Assembly: GCF_001545155.1 (NCBI RefSeq)
Contig: NZ_CP014226.1
Span: 275,467-339,466, forward strand
Reading direction: 5' to 3'
Source: Halomonas chromatireducens
GTDB taxonomy: Bacteria > Pseudomonadota > Gammaproteobacteria > Pseudomonadales > Halomonadaceae
DNA length: 64,000 bases
Shown piece after piece: positions 40,147 to 47,647 of the stretch (position 1 is its first letter; every line of letters starts with the position of its first letter). Position numbers and translations under genes: made by a program. The notes under the pieces are model-generated. The model was given only the letters and a program-made list of their open reading frames with translations, had not been told where the DNA came from and made no database searches.

Positions 40147-40989
40147 TAATTCGGTGTCTCGCCATCGGCGGATGCGCTCGACCACCCATTCGGGGGCGTC
40201 CAGCGGCAAGTCGTGGCCGGCCTTTGAGTGAAGTTCGAGCGGCCAGCCCCAACGCTCGGCGATGCGCTTCGAGCAGCGCCACGACACCATTTGGTCGGAT
40301 TTCGAGGTCAGCACCAGCGTCGGCAAACCGGGCAGCGTCTGCGGGGGAGTGAATCCTCTAGTGGCGGCCAGCAATTGGCGTATCAGGTTGGCCTTGCTGA
40401 CCGGGGCCTCTTGCTGCCATCGGGCGTGTCGCTGCGCTACTGCGGGCAGATCATCCTGCAATCGCGTGGTCATGCGTAGGATCAAGCGTTCGCGCTGCTC
40501 ATGACTGAGCGGTAGCAGCAGTGCCAGCAGCAGGCGTGGATACTGGCGTGGGCGGAGTCGCTGGTAGAATGGTGCGATGCCGCGCAGGCTCGAGTTGATC
40601 AACACCAGGCATTCCACCTCATCAGGAAAGCGCTGTGCCCAGCGCAGTGCCACCATGCCGCCCAGTGAAATCGCCAGCACACGGTGTGGGCCAGAAATAC
40701 CATCCCGGGCGATCTGCTCGCGCAGCGCTTCGACCATGCCATCGATATCGGTCGGGCTGACTTCGCGCCAACGCTGGCCATTGCCGGGAAGGTCCAGCGT
40801 ATGCGTCGGTTCACCCAGGGCGTCGGCCAACCGTTCCGGCAGGCCTTCCCAATGCCGAGCCTCACGTATCAGCCCTCTCAGCAGTACCCAGCCGGTTCGG
40901 AGCCCGCTCTCGCCATTCCTGATGGGGAGGCCGCCAGCTTGAAAGGCGCCATGCTCTATACGCTTGGTAACAATTTTTCGTAAACACAA
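40045..40989 (-). CDS. Alpha/beta-hydrolase family protein (start uncertain)
   Basis: An alpha/beta-hydrolase with GWVLLRGLIREARHWEGLPERLADALG, the nucleophile elbow LAISLGGMVALRW, and a C-terminal catalytic His in SKAGHDLPLDAPEWV. Homologous sequence begins at about 40893 with GWVLLRGL, but no ATG or GTG is in frame just before it. I give TTG 40989, though any upstream start is doubtful, and the open frame up to 41055 overlaps a decayed fragment on the other strand. The 34-residue tail beyond WRDTELS overlaps the convergent acyltransferase gene and looks like readthrough past an ancestral stop. Confidence 0.65.
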   Translation of the reverse strand: MCLRKIVTKRIEHGAFQAGGLPIRNGESGLRTGWVLLRGLIREARHWEGLPERLADALGEPTHTLDLPGNGQRWREVSPTDIDGMVEALREQIARDGISGPHRVLAISLGGMVALRWAQRFPDEVECLVLINSSLRGIAPFYQRLRPRQYPRLLLALLLPLSHEQRERLILRMTTRLQDDLPAVAQRHARWQQEAPVSKANLIRQLLAATRGFTPPQTLPGLPTLVLTSKSDQMVSWRCSKRIAERWGWPLELHSKAGHDLPLDAPEWVVERIRRWRDTELSCAQQPGGECHPHQADNCAGEGTQAKADPQSDE

Positions 40990-41004
40990 AAGCTTGAAGC
41001 CCCC

Positions 41005-41070
41005 CTGGGCAAGCTGTGGGCCGACGATGGTGTGTGACGCGTCGCCGTTCTGCACCTGCCCACAGCGTGA
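41005..41070 (+). pseudogene. Decayed 3' end of a YfcE-type phosphoesterase gene
   Basis: The + strand reads LGKLWADDGV, a stop (TGA 41035-41037), then RVAVLHLPTA and a stop. This aligns codon for codon with the last 20-odd residues of the phosphoesterase at 61558-62046 (LGKLWADERGLRGAILHLPLC). At the nucleotide level the match is strong over CTGGGCAAGCT and GTTCTGCACCTGCC. The region upstream of it on this strand is not recognisable, so only a remnant of the C-terminus survives. Confidence 0.6.
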
Positions 41071-41082
41071 ACTAGTGAGCCC

Positions 41083-42033
41083 TCAGAATGGTCCGGAGCT
41101 TGACCATGCCATCGGGTGTGTGTCGCTGGGCGTGAAGCGTTTCTCCCTCAGCATGATCGGCTGGGGCGGGGCAAGTTGCTCGCACAGCACCTTGAGCACG
41201 CCGCGCCGCGTGAAGGCAACAACGTCTGCCATGCGACCCATGTCCTCGCCATCCGCGGTCAGGGTATGGGCATGGCGTAACTTGACTTGGCATTCTGGCG
41301 CCTTGAAATGCACGACGGTGTCGTTACGGCGAGGTGTACGTCTCAGCAAGCGAGTCGTGATGAAGGCAACCAGCAGAGGCAGCCAGGGGCGTTGGCGCAC
41401 CGCCACTACGTCCAGATAGCCATCGTCGATCCTGGCTTCGGCAATGTAGTGACCGCCGCCGAAATAGGCGCCCGAGGCAATGGCAATGGTGAGCCAGCGT
41501 CCCTCGGCGACCTGGTCGTTACACTCGATGCGGGCATGAATACCCTTTTGCAAGCCGACCCTCTGCGCCAAAGTGAAAAGATAGCTGAAGCGGCCCCACC
41601 GCCGTTTTTGCCCCTGTGAGGCTTCCCGGCTGGGTACCGTCCCCAAGCCGATATGGGCGACATTGAGAAACAGCCGATCATCGATCCATGCGACATCGAC
41701 ATCGGCGGTCTGACCCGAAGCGACCAGTCGGCATAGCTCCGCCGGGTCTTCCGGCAGCCCCAGGTTTCGGGAAAAGTCGTTCGCCGTTCCCGAGGGCAGC
41801 ACAGCCAGGGTCGCTTTTCGCTCGACGCAAAGCGATGCCACCCGGTTCACGGAACCGTCGCCACCAGCCACCAGTACTCGATCGCCTTCGCAGATATCGC
41901 TATCCCAGGTCGGTTGCGTCAGGTCGCGTGTCGTAAAATCGGTCATGCCCACCGCATTCAGGTGGGCCTTCCAGAATGACTCGCCGCGCTTTCCATCGCC
42001 CGCCTTGCCATTGATGATCAACCAGTCACGCAT
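41083..42033 (-). CDS. YegS-type diacylglycerol/lipid kinase
   Basis: A 316-residue lipid kinase of the diacylglycerol-kinase catalytic fold. The nucleotide site is VAGGDGSVNRVAS (GGDGS), with the second block LPSGTANDFSRNLGLP and, later, VAHIGLGTVPSREAS. The C-terminal beta-sandwich region (VHFKAPECQVKLRHAHTLTADGED) fits YegS/BmrU proteins, which phosphorylate phosphatidylglycerol-like or diacylglycerol lipids. Its own substrate is unknown. The gene is upstream of the hydrolase gene on the same strand, separated by the decayed fragment. Confidence 0.85.
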   Translation of the reverse strand: MRDWLIINGKAGDGKRGESFWKAHLNAVGMTDFTTRDLTQPTWDSDICEGDRVLVAGGDGSVNRVASLCVERKATLAVLPSGTANDFSRNLGLPEDPAELCRLVASGQTADVDVAWIDDRLFLNVAHIGLGTVPSREASQGQKRRWGRFSYLFTLAQRVGLQKGIHARIECNDQVAEGRWLTIAIASGAYFGGGHYIAEARIDDGYLDVVAVRQRPWLPLLVAFITTRLLRRTPRRNDTVVHFKAPECQVKLRHAHTLTADGEDMGRMADVVAFTRRGVLKVLCEQLAPPQPIMLREKRFTPSDTHPMAWSSSGPF

Positions 42034-42356
42034 CGTGGTGTCTCCTTACCCCAGCGCCCCGCTCCCCATGAGCTTAGTCAGCTATCGGTTTTAATGCACC
42101 GAAGTCTCTCGCTTCGACTATGAAATTTCGAGTGGCTTTGCATGAAGCATCATGCCGTAACGAGACATGACAAGAAGAAAGAAGTGGTAAAAATGACTCA
42201 CAATTCAGAAAGAATCGATCCTGACCTGCGCTGTCTCCAGTGACGGATAACGTGGTTCAATTTGGCGTCCCCGGGACCCTGGGAGACTGCATATTTTCTG
42301 CTATGTTCGAGCAGAGAGATATCCGCAACCCGAGAGGTAACGTGGCAGGAGGTAAC
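42034..42356. other. AT-rich intergenic region before the reductase/racemase pair
   Basis: A 323-base gap, AT-rich from about 42085 to 42215. It contains a direct repeat of GTAACGTGGCA at its right end (about 42337 and 42353) around the AGGAGG ribosome-binding site of the next gene. The next frame is open back to 42240 but codes for an unconserved leader. I see no RNA gene. Confidence 0.5.
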
Positions 42357-43532
42357 GTGGCAGCCAATACCCTGACAGAGAACGTGCCTGAAACAATGAC
42401 AGCAATGCTGTTGACCGGCCATGGTGGCATTGACAAGTTGATCTACCGCGACGATGTGGCCACGCCGAGGCCCGGGCCGGGCGAAGTGCTGGTGCGGGTT
42501 ACCGCAACGGCCAAGAACAACACCGACCGTAAGGCCCGGGAAGGGCTCTACCCCACCAAGGAGAAGGGCGAGGTGACCTCCTTTGCCATGGGGGGAACTC
42601 CGACGCTGACCTTTCCGCGCATCCAGGGCGCCGATGTGGCTGGGAAGGTGGCTGCCGTGGGCGAGGGAGTCGACCCCCAGCGCATCGGCCAGCGAGGCCT
42701 GCTGGACTTCAATCTCTACCCCGATTCACGACGCGATATCAACCTGATGCCGGACTATTATGGACATGGTGCCGATGGCGGATTCGCCGAATACGTTGCC
42801 GTGCCCTCGGATCAGTTTCACCACGTGCCCAATCCTGAACTTGCGGATGCAGAGCTCGCCGCCCTGGGCATGTGTTCCTATCAGACCGCCTATCACATGA
42901 TGACATCGGCCAATGTGACCGCAGGCGAGCGGGTCCTGGTAACCGGAGCCAGCGGAGGCGTTGGCACTGCCCTGATCCAGCTGTGTCGCATTGTGGGAGC
43001 CACCCCCATTGCGGTCAGTCAGCTCGACAAGGCGGATGCCCTGCTGGCCATGGGTGCCGAGGCGGTGGTCGATCGAGGCGATCTCCCGACCTTCGTCGAG
43101 CGCGTGCTGGAAGCGACCGGCGGTTCGCCGATCGATGCGGTGATGGATCTGGTCGGCGGCGAGATGACCGACCGCTTTATCGACACCATGATCGTCGACA
43201 TGAAGCGCCGCTCCACCTATCCGCGTCTCTCCATAGCCGGGGCCAGCGGTGGCAATCTCAGCGAAATCATGTGGACCCGTATCTATCTTTATCAGGTGCA
43301 GATTTTCGGCGTCTCGCACGGTACGCGGGAAGAGGCGGAGCAGCTGATGGAGTGGATACGCCAAGGCCAGCTCAAGCCAGTTCTGCATGCCGCCTTCAAG
43401 CTCTCCGATCTGCACCGGGCCGAAACCTATTTCGTCAACCGTGGTAGCAACTACCTGGGCAAGATCGTCATCGTGCCCGACGCCCAGTGGGAAGAACACG
43501 GTGCGCCCTTTGCACTCGAGGAGAAGGCATGA
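42357..43532 (+). CDS. Zinc-independent MDR-family NADPH:quinone/enoyl reductase
   Basis: A 391-residue medium-chain dehydrogenase/reductase. The quinone-reductase N-terminus is TAMLLTGHGGIDKLIYRDDVATPRPGPGEVLVRVTATAKNNTD, and the NAD(P) motif is VLVTGASGGVGTALIQLC. There is no Cys-rich structural zinc loop. I select GTG 42357, which has AGGAGG four bases upstream; ATG 42396 is the alternative with clearer conservation. Its stop overlaps the next gene by four bases (ATGA), so the two are coupled. The pairing suggests a joint pathway acting on a proline-like or unsaturated amino-acid derivative. Confidence 0.78.
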   Translation: MAANTLTENVPETMTAMLLTGHGGIDKLIYRDDVATPRPGPGEVLVRVTATAKNNTDRKAREGLYPTKEKGEVTSFAMGGTPTLTFPRIQGADVAGKVAAVGEGVDPQRIGQRGLLDFNLYPDSRRDINLMPDYYGHGADGGFAEYVAVPSDQFHHVPNPELADAELAALGMCSYQTAYHMMTSANVTAGERVLVTGASGGVGTALIQLCRIVGATPIAVSQLDKADALLAMGAEAVVDRGDLPTFVERVLEATGGSPIDAVMDLVGGEMTDRFIDTMIVDMKRRSTYPRLSIAGASGGNLSEIMWTRIYLYQVQIFGVSHGTREEAEQLMEWIRQGQLKPVLHAAFKLSDLHRAETYFVNRGSNYLGKIVIVPDAQWEEHGAPFALEEKA

Positions 43533-44572
43533 GCCACGAATTGACGCTGCGCCTGATCGATACCCATGCCGGCGGCGACGTCAGCCGGATCGTGATCGGT
43601 GGCATCGATCCGCTGCCTGGCGATACCGTGCGCCAGCAGATGGAATACCTGGAGAACGACGCCGACGGCCTGCGCCGGCTGCTGCTGAACGAGCCTTACG
43701 GGATTCCCGAGATGTCGGTGGACTTGATCGTCCCTGCTACCAACCCCAAGGCCAGCATGGGCTACATCATCATGGAGGTCATGGGCTATCCGATCTACTC
43801 CGGTTCCAACACCATCTGCACGGCCACTGCGCTGCTGGAGAGCGGCCTCATTCCCAAGCAGGAGGGCAAGCAACGCTTCATGCTGGAGTCCCCGGCGGGG
43901 TTGGTGCAGATTGAGGCTCTGGTAGAGAACGGGGTGGTCGAGGCCATCACCTGTGGTGGCTTGCCAAGCTACATCGATACGCATCGGGCACGCATTAACG
44001 TACCCGAGGTGGGCGACGTTACCTACAGCATTGCCTACAGTGGTGGCTTCTACGCCCTGGTGGATGCCTCGGAGCTGGGCTTCTCGCTCAAGCGGGAGGA
44101 GGAGCGGGCGCTGGCCAGATGCGCCCACCGCATCGTCGAGGCTATCCAGGCCAGCAGCGGCTTCTCCCATTACACCTTGGGAGACGTGGGGCCGCTGCCG
44201 TTCCTGCACTTCATGGGGCCAGTGGACCAGGTCGCTGACGACTTCTACCGTTCGCGCTCCGCCACCTACGTTCACCCGGGCGTGATCTGTCGCAGCACCA
44301 CCGGTACCGGCACTTCTGCGCGGCTGGCACTGATGCACTACGAAGGCACCATCAAGCCCGGTGACCGCCTGGAGACGGTTTCTCTGCGCGAGACCGGCTT
44401 CATCGGTGAATTTGTCAGTTCACGGGAGGCGGGCGGCAAGCACCAGGTGGTAGAGAACACCATCACCGGAAAGAGCTATGTCCTGGCCCGTTCGGAGATC
44501 GTGGTCAATTGCGACGATCGCATGGTGGAGTGCGGCAGCTTGCACCATATTCTTAGCAGCCGTCATGGCTGA
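43529..44572 (+). CDS. Proline racemase-family protein, Ser/Thr active-site variant
   Basis: A 347-residue protein with the proline-racemase fold: RLIDTHAGGDVSRIVIGG, then SMGYIIMEVMGYPIYSGSNTI, and ICRSTTGTGTSARLALMHY. In proline racemase the first catalytic Cys lies in the block MCGHxxI; here the residues read YSGSNTI, giving Ser91 for Cys and Ser93 for His. The second Cys, in RSPCGTGTS, is Thr258 (RSTTGTGTS). Cys/Thr is typical of trans-3-hydroxyproline dehydratases and Ser/Cys of some epimerases, but Ser/Thr matches neither, so the activity is uncertain. It overlaps the upstream reductase gene by four bases. Confidence 0.82.
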   Translation: MSHELTLRLIDTHAGGDVSRIVIGGIDPLPGDTVRQQMEYLENDADGLRRLLLNEPYGIPEMSVDLIVPATNPKASMGYIIMEVMGYPIYSGSNTICTATALLESGLIPKQEGKQRFMLESPAGLVQIEALVENGVVEAITCGGLPSYIDTHRARINVPEVGDVTYSIAYSGGFYALVDASELGFSLKREEERALARCAHRIVEAIQASSGFSHYTLGDVGPLPFLHFMGPVDQVADDFYRSRSATYVHPGVICRSTTGTGTSARLALMHYEGTIKPGDRLETVSLRETGFIGEFVSSREAGGKHQVVENTITGKSYVLARSEIVVNCDDRMVECGSLHHILSSRHG

Positions 44573-44640
44573 CAGGTAGCGACGAACGGCGTCCTGCCGC
44601 TGTCCACAGGGCGCCGTCACGCTGGCCCGCTGGGTCTCTT

Positions 44641-45414
44641 TCAATCGACCGCGCCTGTCTCCCGCTGGGCACGCGACTCCAGTTTCGTGAGATAACCATG
44701 TATCCGCGCGGCGTTGGCACCAATGTCGCTGCGGCCGATGCGCGAGGCGGAGCGAATGTCCACCCTGACGCCAGCTCCGCTTTCACGCAGGCGGATTACC
44801 ACGTCGTCCTCGAAACCGAACCAGGTGGTGGTAGCAACGGCTTCGATGATGCCATCGTCGACGGCGACCAGCTCCCAACCTGCGGCTTTCACCTCGGCCA
44901 CGGCCGCATCGAAGGCGTCCGAGAGGGGCATCGACAGCTCCAGCGGCTCGATGTGCGGATACGCCTCATGCTGCAGCCTGGCGAAGGCTTCGCCGGGGTA
45001 CTCCACCGCATTGGGTGCGGCCTCGCGGGCTTCCACCAGCGCCCTGAAGGATGGCGGATCCTCGGTATCAGTTGTGATGTCGTGGATGGCGGGTGCAGAG
45101 CGTGCCTGCTGCAGGTGCGTTAGTGGAACGATCAGCAGCGCCATTGTGCCAATCAGCGCCAGGCCGCCGACCAGTGCCGCTTTAACTCGACGGCAGAAGG
45201 CAGCGGCCACCAGGGTGATCAGGCCCAGCCCAGCCGACGCGAAGGCAGCATAGGCTCCGTAGCGCAACAGGTCGAAGGCCCCGCTCAAGGAGAGCCATTC
45301 CATGCGATAGGTGGGTCCTGCTGCAGCCATCAGCAGGGTAGCCAAGCCGAGCAGGGCAAGGGCAAGCAGTCCCGACACCGACGGCCACCGTCCACCTCGA
45401 CGCGCTGAGTGCAT
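44641..45414 (-). CDS. DUF1499-family membrane protein
   Basis: A 257-residue protein. Three hydrophobic segments occupy about residues 15-100 (LLALALLGLATLLMAAAG, YGAYAAFASAGLGLITLVAAAF, ALVGGLALIGTMALLIVPL). The C-terminal half is DUF1499: IHDITTDTEDPPSFRALVEAR, then IIEAVATTTWFGFEDDVVIRLRE, RVDIRSASRIGRSDIGANAARI. ATG 45414 has GAGG eight bases upstream; an 18-residue upstream extension is not conserved. Its function is unknown. Confidence 0.82.
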   Translation of the reverse strand: MHSARRGGRWPSVSGLLALALLGLATLLMAAAGPTYRMEWLSLSGAFDLLRYGAYAAFASAGLGLITLVAAAFCRRVKAALVGGLALIGTMALLIVPLTHLQQARSAPAIHDITTDTEDPPSFRALVEAREAAPNAVEYPGEAFARLQHEAYPHIEPLELSMPLSDAFDAAVAEVKAAGWELVAVDDGIIEAVATTTWFGFEDDVVIRLRESGAGVRVDIRSASRIGRSDIGANAARIHGYLTKLESRAQRETGAVD

Positions 45415-45658
45415 AGTGCTTTCCTCGCCGTTGTTATGCTTGATCGTGCCGCTCGCCCAGGCATACATGGGGCCTGCGGTATTTCATCCAATGCTATACA
45501 ACCTGTCAGTGAGTCTCGCTCTGCCGCTTGGCTGCATCAATACCTGTCTCCGTCCGGACCGCTGCTAATATTACCTTGCAGGGGCCGTGGGTGCCCGCTG
45601 CCGATACGGCACGACGCCTGAAAGGCGGGAGCCATTTCTCTTTACTGCCGAGAAGCCA

Positions 45659-46303
45659 ATGAAGACGAGCCCCCCTGTCGCTATTCGCACGTACCTTTTC
45701 CTTCTGGCGAGCCTGGCTGTGCTGGCTGGTTGCACTGCATCACCATTGAGCGAGACTACCGCCGAGCTGGCCCCGCTTCAGGTGGGGGAGAGCAGACTTC
45801 ATGCCGTAGATGGCACCCTGCTGCTTCATATCAAGGATATCCCTGGCAGCATCCATGTTGATGCCGATACCGAGTTTGGCGCATCGGAGCAGTTTACCGG
45901 CGCTTCCCTTTCACCCGATGGGGAGTGGCTGGCAGTCACTACCGACGGGGTCGCGCACAGTGCCGGCTGGCTGGTGCGGGTGGGAAACCGAGACCCGCAG
46001 CCTGCTGCGTTTCAGTATGGCGGCGACCTGGCGCTCGGGCCCTGGAGCGAGAATGGGCGCTACGCGGTATTCGAGGCGGAGGGCCCGGCACCGAGCCATA
46101 CCCTGGCCGTCGTCGATCGTCAGAACCTTGGCGCGACAGTCAGCGAGAATTCCGCGGCGGTACGTATACCGGACCATGAAGCGCAAGTGCCTGCCCACGC
46201 TCGCTATACCGCCGTTGGGTGGCGTTCGGGTGAGCTAGTGTTTGAGGTAGACGGGGGCAGCTATCGTTTCGATCCGTATAGCTTGGACGTGATCGTCGAA
46301 TGA
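45659..46303 (+). CDS. Predicted lipoprotein of unknown function
   Basis: A 214-residue protein with a lipoprotein signal, TYLFLLASLAVLAGC, and lipidated Cys near residue 25. The mature part contains propeller-like strands (FTGASLSPDGEWLAVTTDGV, LGPWSENGRYAVFEAEG), so it may be a short beta-propeller. It starts about 245 bases from the divergent DUF1499 gene. I do not recognise the family. Confidence 0.65.
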   Translation: MKTSPPVAIRTYLFLLASLAVLAGCTASPLSETTAELAPLQVGESRLHAVDGTLLLHIKDIPGSIHVDADTEFGASEQFTGASLSPDGEWLAVTTDGVAHSAGWLVRVGNRDPQPAAFQYGGDLALGPWSENGRYAVFEAEGPAPSHTLAVVDRQNLGATVSENSAAVRIPDHEAQVPAHARYTAVGWRSGELVFEVDGGSYRFDPYSLDVIVE

Positions 46304-46319
46304 GTAGACCTCTGGGCAC

Positions 46320-46339
46320 CTCAGCTTTGAAGAGCTGAG
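46320..46339. terminator. Inverted repeat after lipoprotein gene
   Basis: CTCAGCT (46320-46326), TTGAAG, AGCTGAG (46333-46339): a perfect 7-bp stem 17 bases after the lipoprotein stop. There is no U-tract, so termination is only a suggestion. It also sits immediately before the decayed LysR end on the other strand. The rest of the gap to 46697 holds that fragment and an AT-rich promoter region. Confidence 0.4.
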
Positions 46340-46429
46340 TCAGGTATCGTCACCATAGGCGTGGTGCACCTCGTCGAGCAGCCAGGTCTGAAAGGCATCC
46401 ACGGCGGGGTTCGGGCCGGTTCCGATCAT
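46340..46429 (-). pseudogene. LysR-type regulator C-terminal remnant
   Basis: The minus strand reads MIGTGPNPAVDAFQTWLLDEVHHAYGDDT and a stop. The NPAVDAFQTWLLDEV stretch matches the C-terminal helix of GcvA-like LysR regulators. Nothing recognisable continues upstream (46430 onward), where the sequence is not an open LysR frame. It is the relic of a lost regulator gene, not a functional one. Confidence 0.5.
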
Positions 46430-46697
46430 TATGGTAGTTCCACGCGACACAATCTGCTGGTGTGCCGGTTCACCGTGCCGTCTTTCTTGCCTCGGCCACG
46501 GTCGTCCTTGCCCTGGTGGTCTTAGAGGTCACCATGCCCGACCGCCTCCAGACAACATCACGTGGTCTGGATAAGCGGTAAACAATGGTGACTAAGCGGT
46601 TTCTTTCGTTAACGTTTTGCTGCGCATTTCTCCTGTATCGACCAAGATTGCCGACCTATCTTGACAAGGTAGTTCTTAACTCTAGGAGGGAGTTGTC

Positions 46698-47447
46698 ATG
46701 AAAAGAAATGGAATGAAGAGAACACTATTGGCTATCGCCATCGGCGCAATTTCCGCCGGCTTTGCAGGCGGTGCCTTGGCTCAGGATGCCGAGGATGAAA
46801 ACGAGCTCAACGGTGATGCAGCAATGAGCGAAGAACAGCCCGAACAGGTGACCGAGGATCCCGAGAACGCCCTGGATCGTGATGAAAACGATCTGGATGC
46901 CCAAGGCGACGATGTCGAAGACTATGAGGACATGGACGCCGACGATATGGACGTCGATACGACCGATGACGACATGGCTGATGACATGGATGTCGATGAA
47001 ACGGCCGACGACATGGATACCGAAGGCATGGACACCGAAGGTATGGAGGCCGATGAGGCTCCCGCGACCGGTGCCGACGATGCATTCGATGAGGCAGGGC
47101 CGGCCGAGGCCACGCTGGATGAGTCACTTGGCTCCATGCAGGTCAGCGAACTGGAAGGCATGACCGTCATCAATATGGAAGATAAGGAAATCGGTGATAT
47201 CCAGGAAGTGGTCAAGCATAACGACACCGGTGACCTTCATGCGGTTATCACCGTTGGGGGCTTCTGGGGCATGGGTGGCACGGACATCACTCTGCCGCTA
47301 GCGGAGATGCTCCTGGAGGACGACCAACTGGTGTTCCAACAGACCTATGGTGAAGACGAGCTGGAAAGCACCAACGAATACGACGAGGAGCGCTACAGCG
47401 AAGTGGATGACGATTTGACCCTTTCCGAGGCCTGGGGACGTAACTAG
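46698..47447 (+). CDS. Exported acidic PRC-barrel protein
   Basis: A 249-residue exported protein. The signal peptide (MKRTLLAIAIGAISAGFAGGALA, cleavage near residue 28) is followed by about 100 residues of highly acidic Asp/Met-rich sequence, with units such as DDMDVD, DDMADDMDVDE and two copies of DTEGM. A PRC-barrel domain then covers about residues 140-215 (GSMQVSELEGMTVINMEDKEIGDIQEVVKH). PRC-barrel proteins act in RNA processing, photosynthesis or as extracytoplasmic stress proteins. The acidity fits a halophile. AGGAGGGAG before the ATG is a strong ribosome-binding site, and a terminator follows. Confidence 0.82.
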   Translation: MKRNGMKRTLLAIAIGAISAGFAGGALAQDAEDENELNGDAAMSEEQPEQVTEDPENALDRDENDLDAQGDDVEDYEDMDADDMDVDTTDDDMADDMDVDETADDMDTEGMDTEGMEADEAPATGADDAFDEAGPAEATLDESLGSMQVSELEGMTVINMEDKEIGDIQEVVKHNDTGDLHAVITVGGFWGMGGTDITLPLAEMLLEDDQLVFQQTYGEDELESTNEYDEERYSEVDDDLTLSEAWGRN

Positions 47448-47512
47448 TCATGTGAGATAGCCTCACCGCCAGGCAGCACGGATCAGCTGTGCAGGACATT
47501 TAAAGGCATCGG

Positions 47513-47546
47513 AAAGGCAAGGCCATTGCGCCTTGCCTTTCTTTTT
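47513..47546 (+). terminator. Rho-independent terminator after PRC-barrel gene
   Basis: AAAGGCAAGGC (47513-47523), loop CATTGC, GCCTTGCCTTT (47530-47540), then CTTTTT: a perfect 11-bp stem with a T-run. It lies 65 bases after the stop. Confidence 0.92.
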
Positions 47547-47647
47547 GGCAGCAGCTACAACTGGCCGCCCTGCGCCCGGAAGGTCGGATCTCATGGAATC
47601 TGTCAGACTAGGGTCGTTACTGACCCGAAGAGAGTGAAGAGGAGCAT

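Noticed and set aside
46661..46683. TTGACA upstream of the PRC-barrel gene as a promoter
   Set aside because: A 17-base spacer puts the -10 position over the ribosome-binding site with no match, so a functional promoter here is not supported.
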